Made by a program: the position numbers and the translations under genes. Below the pieces are notes generated by a model. The model had not been told where the DNA came from. It searched no databases and saw only the letters and a program-made list of their open reading frames with translations. This document shows, one piece after another, positions 58,503 through 64,000 of a stretch of 64,000 nt of DNA (positions are counted from its first letter, which is position 1; every line of letters begins with the position of its first letter). This DNA is from Streptomyces sp. MspMP-M5. Lineage in GTDB: Bacteria; Actinomycetota; Actinomycetes; Streptomycetales; Streptomycetaceae. The stretch covers positions 62,001 through 126,000 of the forward strand of contig NZ_KB891881.1 of the NCBI RefSeq assembly GCF_000373585.1. The letters run 5' to 3'.

Positions 58503-61500
58503 TCAGTTCTTGACCGGGTTGATGGTCATCAGTCCGGTGAAGAACGTGACCGGCACGGTGTCCGTCTTGTTGGTGGTCGTGCCGCTGCTGGTCGACGAGG
58601 TCTCGGACGAACTGAGGCCCGCACCGAACGAAATCACCTTGTCGAAGCTGGCGTTGATCTGTCCCGACACCGCCGTCTCCAGGCCCTGCTGCCGGATCTG
58701 CTGCTCACTGAGGGTGACCGAGGTGAATTTGACGTCCCGTTGGATCGAGAACACGTAACTGCGCTGCTTGGGATCCAGGCCGGCGAGGGTGAGCTTGCCG
58801 ACCAGATGTGTGGTGATCAGCAGGCCGGGCGGGGTACCCACGGTGGCCGGATTCCCTGCCATGGCGGAGGAGTAGATCGAGGGGTAGGTCACCCAGTGGG
58901 TGGACGAGCCGTCGACCACGATGTCCAGTGGCTTGTCCGGGGCGATCTTGCCGTTGAGGATGACGCTGGGAGCCGCGGGCACCACGTTGTCCTGGCCGAG
59001 CACCTGCCTGTTGTCCTGGAAGACGGCGATGGCGAACCTGCCGCGTTCCCAGTCCGCTTCGCTGGGGCCGAAGCTCACCGGGGCGAAACTGAACACGAAC
59101 GATCGGTTGTCCGAACTGATCGGCACCGGCGGCCGCGGGGTGGGACGTGGCGCGGGAGCAGGCGGGTGCGGTGTACCGGATCCGCCGTCGCCGGAGCCGG
59201 GTTGTGTACCGGGACCCGGCGTACCGGGGGCGCCGCCCGGGTTGGGGACCGTTCCGCCGGTGCCTGGGGTCGGGCTGCCGGCCGTTCCGGTTCCGCTTCC
59301 GGTACCGCCGCCCGGCGTTCCCGCGCCTGGCGCGCCGGTTCCCGCACCGCTGCCGCCCGGTCCTGCGCCCGGCGTCCCACCGGTGCTGGGCGTTCCGGGC
59401 GTCCCTGGCGTTCCGGGCCCACCGGGCGTACCGGGGTTCTTGCCGGCCAGCCCGGCCGCGTTGCTCGCCAGTGAGGTCAGCAGCGCGGCGACCTCCTTCT
59501 GCATCGACTCGTCGCGGAAGATGTCGCCCTTGCCCAGGAGTTGCAGCGCTGCCGCCATGCCGACCGGGTCGGGGGCCTGCGGCGGCTGGACGATGGTGAC
59601 CGCCGACGCCGGCAGCCCCGAGGGCGTGGTGGGGACGACCACCTCGCGGCTCGCCGTGGACACCGGAGCGATCTGCGGGGCACTGTCCGGGTCGGGCGAC
59701 TTCTGCCAGTCCCAGAAACGCGTGTCGTCGATGACCTCCGCCGCATTGCAGTGGCCGAGTTTGGCCTCGGCGAAGACACCGCGGGTGGGCAGACTGACCA
59801 ACTGCTCGCTGCGCGCAGGTGCCACCTCGGGCAGGCGCACTCGCCCCTCGCCCGAGCCCTCGAACAGGGCCGGGTCGAGCGGAAAGGCCGTGGCGTCCCC
59901 GAGCACTTCCAGGGCGCGGTTCTCGATGGCCTGGAACAGTGGACGCGTGGTGGCCCCGACGGTGAGGCGGCTGCCTGCCAGATCCGTCCACCGGGCGTTG
60001 GGATCCTCCCCGAGCCGGATCAGCCGGTAGTAGTGCTCACGGTTCTGCACCAAGTGTCTGCGCAGCCGGATCCGCAGCAGGTTCTCCTCGTCGCTGAGCC
60101 GTTGGAACGGGGTCGGTGCGGGGGCCGGCTCCGGTGCCTGGCGGGCGGCCAGTGCCCAGGTCGTGGACGGCTTCTGGAAGAGCTTGCCGCTGGGCTCGTC
60201 GACCAGGAGATGGGTGTTGCCCGCGGTGTCCACGGCCGTGACGACCAGATGCTCCACGGCGACGTCGTCGTTCCTGCCCTCCGTGTGAGGAGGGATCATC
60301 GTCACCGAAATCGTCCGCAGATCACGCCAGTTGACCCGCTCGTCGGACCTGGGTACACCCGCGAGGTCGACCACCGCGTTGGTGTGTTGGAAGTCTCCGG
60401 GATTCTGCAGATGCGTCGGATCGGGGTCCCAGTCGCTGTGCTGCGGGCGGACGAGGTTCGTGTCCTTCTGGGCACCGTCCGGTGCGCGCTGGGTCAGCGT
60501 GACCGTCGTGGGCACGCGGTCCTGGAAGCTGGACAGGCCACCGATGGTGAAGCGGAACTGGAAGAGGATGAACTCCACACTGCCCGGGTCGGGCGGCACC
60601 GGCACCTCGGGCTGGAGCTCCCGCCAGGCAGCGTACTTCTCCACCGCGTCGAATCCGCCGGCCAGCTGCGGGTCGAGCAACCCGGCCGCCAGCAGGCGGC
60701 GGTAGCGGACGATGACCAGTTCGTCGTCGAGGTTCGGAGACCCCGCGGGCAGCAGAACGGCCGGCCGGACCCTGCCACGCTCGACGAGCACCCGGAAGTG
60801 CCGCAACACCTCGTAGTAGAGCAGCGTCATCGCATGCGCGTGATTGTGGTTGCGTACCGTCCGGGTCTGCGCGGTGGACGCCTCCGCCTGCCGCGACTGC
60901 ACGACGACCGTGCTGCGCATATCGCGTACGGAGGTGGAGTGCTGCCTGATCTGATCGTGCAGGTTCTGCACGGTGTCCACCGAGACACTGCGGTCGCCGG
61001 TCGTCGTGGCATAGCCGCCACCGAGCGCGGCCGAGCCGCCGAACATGCCCAGCGACGCCGCACCCGCCGCGCCGGCCATGACCGACCCACCACGCTGCCA
61101 CTCGTTGACGGCACCCTTGACCACCTCGTCCACCGTCCGGTCACGAGTCAGGGCGTGCTCCAGGTCGTCCGTGAGAGCGATGTCCTCCAGCCGACTGTCG
61201 GTCGACGTCCGCGACCAGTCCACGATCGCGAGCTGCACCTGCTCGCCCGGCGCCAACGGGAGGCTGTAGGTGACCTGCCCGAGCCCGTGCCCCACCGGGA
61301 TCCAGGTGACGTCGTAGCTGATGACCAGGGCGATCGGCACCGGAAATCCCGCGATGCGGTCGGCCGTCCCGCCGCCCCCGACGGGGGCCGCTTCCTGCGC
61401 ACCGTAGTCCAGCAGCGCCATGAGATCCGGAACGGTCACGATCTGGTGCACCTGGTACTGCTGGGTGGCGACGTTGGACGGCAGCAGGGTCTCACAGCCG

Positions 61501-62036
61501 TCCTGCCCGATGAGTTCGGCCGGTACGTACGCGAAGGAGCCCGGTGAGAGATACCAGTCAAGCAGCGAGGGCGACTGCATCGACGGAAAGCCGCCGGCGG
61601 AACCGGTGAAGACGCCACCGCGGTCCACCCCGAGCCGCAGGACCAGTGCCTGAGCCTCCTCGTCGGCCTCGGCCAGGACGTCCACCGCGCTCTGCAGCGG
61701 ACCGCCGAGGTACAGCCAGACATGGTCGAGCCGTACCTCCGCGGTGGCACCGTCGGGCCGCTCGGCCAGTTGCCGCGCCTGCCGCCACAGCGGCGCCAGG
61801 TCCCACGAGCAGTACCCGGCGTGGTCACTGCCGAGCAGGCCCAGCGGCATGCGCACCGATCTGTCGGCTCGGGCGGCAGCCCCCGCCCCGCCGCCTGAGC
61901 CCTGTTCGGAAACGGTCAGTTGGGCTTCGAGGAAGGCCGGCGCCCCGGACACGGGCCCGCCGGTCCGGTTGTCGAAGAGAAACACACAGCAGCGGGCCGG
62001 GCCACCGGTGTCGTCGGTCGGAAGTGCGATGTCCAT
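58503..62036 (-). CDS. Large protein of unknown function with a collagen-like Gly/Pro/Thr linker
   Basis: A 1,177-residue protein I cannot place in a family. Residues 1-300 look like beta-rich domains (CCVFLFDNRTGGPVSG, DHVWLYLGGPLQSAVDVL, PIALVISYDVTWIPVGHGLG, LPLAPGEQVQLAIVDWSRTS). A helical region with a Gly-rich stretch (GGSVMAGAAGAASLGMFGGS) and a long helix (DTVQNLHDQIRQHSTSVRDM) follows to about 430, then mixed domains to 860. A Gly-Thr-Pro repeat linker runs from about 862 to 975 (PGTPGTPGTP-like). A C-terminal beta domain follows (RSFVFSFAPVSFGPSEADWE, ending TGLMTINPVKN). There is no signal peptide. GGGGGG lies 5 nt before ATG 62036. It may be a surface, pore-forming or secretion-linked structural protein; this is open. 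Confidence 0.6.
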   Translation of the reverse strand: MDIALPTDDTGGPARCCVFLFDNRTGGPVSGAPAFLEAQLTVSEQGSGGGAGAAARADRSVRMPLGLLGSDHAGYCSWDLAPLWRQARQLAERPDGATAEVRLDHVWLYLGGPLQSAVDVLAEADEEAQALVLRLGVDRGGVFTGSAGGFPSMQSPSLLDWYLSPGSFAYVPAELIGQDGCETLLPSNVATQQYQVHQIVTVPDLMALLDYGAQEAAPVGGGGTADRIAGFPVPIALVISYDVTWIPVGHGLGQVTYSLPLAPGEQVQLAIVDWSRTSTDSRLEDIALTDDLEHALTRDRTVDEVVKGAVNEWQRGGSVMAGAAGAASLGMFGGSAALGGGYATTTGDRSVSVDTVQNLHDQIRQHSTSVRDMRSTVVVQSRQAEASTAQTRTVRNHNHAHAMTLLYYEVLRHFRVLVERGRVRPAVLLPAGSPNLDDELVIVRYRRLLAAGLLDPQLAGGFDAVEKYAAWRELQPEVPVPPDPGSVEFILFQFRFTIGGLSSFQDRVPTTVTLTQRAPDGAQKDTNLVRPQHSDWDPDPTHLQNPGDFQHTNAVVDLAGVPRSDERVNWRDLRTISVTMIPPHTEGRNDDVAVEHLVVTAVDTAGNTHLLVDEPSGKLFQKPSTTWALAARQAPEPAPAPTPFQRLSDEENLLRIRLRRHLVQNREHYYRLIRLGEDPNARWTDLAGSRLTVGATTRPLFQAIENRALEVLGDATAFPLDPALFEGSGEGRVRLPEVAPARSEQLVSLPTRGVFAEAKLGHCNAAEVIDDTRFWDWQKSPDPDSAPQIAPVSTASREVVVPTTPSGLPASAVTIVQPPQAPDPVGMAAALQLLGKGDIFRDESMQKEVAALLTSLASNAAGLAGKNPGTPGGPGTPGTPGTPSTGGTPGAGPGGSGAGTGAPGAGTPGGGTGSGTGTAGSPTPGTGGTVPNPGGAPGTPGPGTQPGSGDGGSGTPHPPAPAPRPTPRPPVPISSDNRSFVFSFAPVSFGPSEADWERGRFAIAVFQDNRQVLGQDNVVPAAPSVILNGKIAPDKPLDIVVDGSSTHWVTYPSIYSSAMAGNPATVGTPPGLLITTHLVGKLTLAGLDPKQRSYVFSIQRDVKFTSVTLSEQQIRQQGLETAVSGQINASFDKVISFGAGLSSSETSSTSSGTTTNKTDTVPVTFFTGLMTINPVKN

Positions 62037-62605
62037 GGTTCCCCCCATCGACCTCACGCCTGAAGAGGAGCCGCAACGGCGGACGGTCAGGCGACGGCAG
62101 GAAGGTAACGCAAGAAGGCTCGATCAAATCTCGAACTTCTTGTGGAGCATTTGGACAGGTCGTGCAGTCCGTGACCAGACCACGCAGAGAACAGACCACT
62201 CCACTCCCTCCAGTGCCACCGACACCAGCCTCACCGCGCTTTGGGGACAGTCCTATTGCTGTGTGAGGTGAAAATTTCCCTGCAGTGCAGTGCGCTGGGC
62301 AGCGCCGCGCCTCCTCCAGAGGGAGGGGAGCCATGGGAGTCCTTGGAGTCCTTCGTGCCCTTGCGCATGTCAATGGGAAGCACAGTGACTGGCAACGCCG
62401 GATGTCCAGTTCGCCGCCCGGCCCGACGTGCTATGGCGCTGGAGACCGCGTGTTCTTCACGATCTCCCTCCTTCCTAAGGAATACGTTAAGGGCCTTGGC
62501 AGGTGTTGAACATCGGCGAGTTTGCTCCACGCGGTTTCCAGGGACGACCCAATCCTGAGCCACTCCAACACTGCGGGACGGCTGAGCCGAGGGAGGAATA
62601 ACGCG
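62037..62605. promoter_or_regulatory. 570-bp divergent intergenic region
   Basis: Separates the leftward 1,177-residue gene from the rightward methyltransferase gene. G+C is lower here, with A/T-rich patches such as AAAATTTCC near 62270. Short frames lack codon bias. No repeat or RNA gene was recognised. It should contain both promoters. Confidence 0.4.
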
Positions 62606-63541
62606 ATGGACCGTGGCATCGGTACTACGCACGCCGTCACCCTCAGCGGTGTCCCGGAAACACTGATGTGGAACCTCTATCAGCGTGCGTGGGAAGCGCG
62701 CCGTCCCCGGCCGGTACTCCACGACCCCAAAGCGGTGGAACTGGTCGACACGATCGACTTCCCCTTCGAGCGGCGCTTCGGGCGCCCCAACGGCCTTATC
62801 GCCCAAGGCCATGCATTGCGCGTCCGTATGTTCGACGCAGTGGTGAGAGACTTCCTCGCCGCCCATCCCTACGGCACCGTCGTTCAACTCGCCGAAGGGC
62901 TGGAAACCCAGTTCTGGCGCTGTGACAACGGCCATGCCCAGTGGCTCGGCGTCGAGCTGCCCGAAACCGCCGAACTGCGTCGCTCCTTGCTACCGGACAG
63001 CGAGCGCCGACGTACCCTCGCGTGTTCGGCACTCGATCTGTCCTGGCGTGACGAGATCGACCCTTCGCGAGGAGTACTCATCACCGCCCAGGGGCTGCTG
63101 ATGTACCTGCAGCCCCGCCAAGTGCGTGACCTGCTCGCAGGCTGCGCCGAAGCTTTTCCCGGCGGCGCGCTCGTCTTCGACACCGTGCCACGCTGGTTCA
63201 GCGCCTATACCTTTACCGGCGCCGTCCGCACCGCGCGAGGATATCCGGCACCACCCATGCCGTGGGCGATCAACCGGAGTGAGCTTCCACGGCTGGTCAC
63301 TGCGCATCCCGCGATTACCTCTGTCCGTCAGCTCCTACCGTCCGTAGGAAGAGGTCTCTATCATGGCGCGGTAGCTCCCCTCCTCAGTCGCATCGGTATC
63401 CGTAACGCTCTGGTACTGGTTACGGCAGTGGCGCAATTCGGGCAGCTGTCACGTATGGAGCCTTCGGCTATGAAGTCTTCGGGTGCGGAGCCCCCGGCAC
63501 GGCATCTTCGAGTAGGGATTCTTCCGGCCGAAGCCGGTTGA
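62606..63541 (+). CDS. PPM/LCMT-family SAM-dependent O-methyltransferase
   Basis: A 311-residue methyltransferase of the leucine-carboxyl/PPM-type group seen in polyketide and antibiotic pathways. Signatures: MWNLYQRAWEARRPRPVLHD, ALRVRMFDAVVRDFLA, TVVQLAEGLETQFWRCDNG (SAM site, where the usual LGCGLDT reads LAEGLET), LGVELPETAELRRSLL and ITAQGLLMYLQPRQVRDLL. It probably methylates a hydroxyl or carboxyl on a small molecule. ATG 62606 has GAGGGAGGA 8 nt upstream. Base composition is less GC-rich than neighbours. A GT1 glycosyltransferase follows 47 bp later, so the two probably tailor the same compound in a cluster extending right. Confidence 0.82.
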   Translation: MDRGIGTTHAVTLSGVPETLMWNLYQRAWEARRPRPVLHDPKAVELVDTIDFPFERRFGRPNGLIAQGHALRVRMFDAVVRDFLAAHPYGTVVQLAEGLETQFWRCDNGHAQWLGVELPETAELRRSLLPDSERRRTLACSALDLSWRDEIDPSRGVLITAQGLLMYLQPRQVRDLLAGCAEAFPGGALVFDTVPRWFSAYTFTGAVRTARGYPAPPMPWAINRSELPRLVTAHPAITSVRQLLPSVGRGLYHGAVAPLLSRIGIRNALVLVTAVAQFGQLSRMEPSAMKSSGAEPPARHLRVGILPAEAG

Positions 63542-63588
63542 CGTGACGGGACATTGCCGAGCGGCCGGTAACTGGGAGGATCGCTGCG

Positions 63589-64000
63589 ATGAAGGTCTTG
63601 CTGATGTCCCATGGCACGCGCGGTGATGTCCAGCCGTATGTGGCCTTGGCCTGCCGTTTGATGGCGGTCGGACACGACGTGACACTGATGGGCCCGAACT
63701 CCCTCTGGGAATTGGCCCGCTCGGCAGGAGTGCCCTACGTTCCTGTGGTGGACGGGCCCCTTGAGCTCCTTGCCGATCCTGTTGTCCTGCGAGCCAACGA
63801 GGATTGCCGCGGGCTTCGCGGTGCGGTACGCGGTATGCGCTGGTTCAGAAGAAACCGGCCGTATTACGTGAAGCTGCTGGAAGACCTGATTGCGAAGGTC
63901 CAAGGACTGCCTCGTCCCGACGTCGTGGTCTTCGCGCCCTGGGTGCAGGCGCATCACCTCGCCGAGTGGCTCAAGGTGCCCGCTGTGCCGGTGTGTTTGC
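63589..64000 (+). CDS. GT1-family glycosyltransferase, N-terminal part, runs off the right edge
   Basis: The 137 visible codons begin MKVLLMSHGTRGDVQPYVAL and continue with GHDVTLMGPNSLWELARSAG and VVVFAPWVQAHHLAEWLKVP, the N-terminal acceptor domain of a GT1 enzyme. The opening closely parallels the GT1 protein at 39092-40327, and family length is about 400 residues, so roughly two thirds lies beyond the window. GGGAGGA is 8 nt before the ATG. It follows the methyltransferase gene by 47 bp on the same strand and probably shares its transcript. Confidence 0.85.
   Translation, partial: MKVLLMSHGTRGDVQPYVALACRLMAVGHDVTLMGPNSLWELARSAGVPYVPVVDGPLELLADPVVLRANEDCRGLRGAVRGMRWFRRNRPYYVKLLEDLIAKVQGLPRPDVVVFAPWVQAHHLAEWLKVPAVPVCL

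Noticed and set aside
1..64000. CRISPR arrays, insertion sequences and phage genes
   Set aside because: No regularly spaced repeats, transposase, integrase or phage structural motifs were found in any frame I examined.

Overview
The window looks like Streptomyces or a close actinomycete. G+C is very high throughout, third codon positions are strongly GC-biased, GTG starts are common, stop/start overlaps (GTGA, ATGA) are frequent, and families typical of Streptomyces accessory DNA are present: AfsK-like PQQ kinases, SpoIIE phosphatases, tandem universal stress proteins, a Fic-type toxin pair, DUF6194 and DUF2716. At least seven gene remnants (DUF2716, VOC, aryl-AMP ligase, aminoglycoside phosphotransferase, MFS, FAD monooxygenase, methyltransferase) suggest a chromosome-arm region with high turnover.

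Layout. 1-4.5 kb: edge of a probable secondary-metabolite locus (NAD-binding reductase, START-like cyclase, BioF2-type acyltransferase, LysR regulator). 4.7-6.7 kb: secreted M9 collagenase with a very strong hairpin downstream. 7-10.2 kb: PadR regulator divergent from an isochorismatase-family hydrolase, followed by decayed genes. 10.6-15.9 kb: membrane protein and two AfsK-like Ser/Thr kinases carrying beta-propellers. 16.1-19.3 kb: tiny Gly/Trp/Arg protein and two divergent CAP-domain genes, one an unusual single-chain fusion of ECF sigma factor, transmembrane helix and CAP domain. 19.3-19.9 kb: ribbon-helix-helix/Fic-like toxin-antitoxin pair. 20.1-23.3 kb: SnoaL-like protein, GH13 glucosidase and questin-oxidase-like protein.

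23.8-34.8 kb is the most notable part: ten tightly packed co-directional genes. A WD40 protein, GTP cyclohydrolase II, bifunctional RibD and an FGE/SUMF1-like protein match the unusual gene set of the toxoflavin (tox) loci of Burkholderia and Pseudomonas, so I infer a 7-azapteridine (pyrimidotriazine) or related GTP-derived antibiotic. The operon continues with a GT4 glycosyltransferase, nucleoside hydrolase, MFS exporter, uracil-phosphoribosyltransferase-like protein, NCS2 nucleobase permease and HD phosphohydrolase. These could remove the phosphoribosyl group, salvage and transport the base, or glycosylate the product. No ToxA-type methyltransferase is in the operon. TTA (bldA) codons lie in the first gene and in the exporter.

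34.8-38.2 kb: PAS/GAF/SpoIIE phosphatase, DUF488 protein and a small secreted protein. 39-47.2 kb: GT1 glycosyltransferase, FAD monooxygenase with divergent TetR, tandem GNAT, TetR-hydrolase pair, double-MerR regulator and DUF6194. 47.2-55 kb: stress and signalling island (unknown protein, FUSC and MFS transporters, NarL-type response regulator, sensor kinase, PP2C phosphatase, two universal stress proteins). 55-58.4 kb: chimeric junk and a HAD-GT20 fusion resembling glucosylglycerol-phosphate synthase/phosphatase. 58.5-62 kb: a 1,177-residue protein of unknown function with a collagen-like linker. 62.6-64 kb: a PPM-type methyltransferase and the start of a second GT1 glycosyltransferase, probably leading into another cluster.

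No rRNA, intact tRNA, CRISPR array, transposase or integrase was seen.
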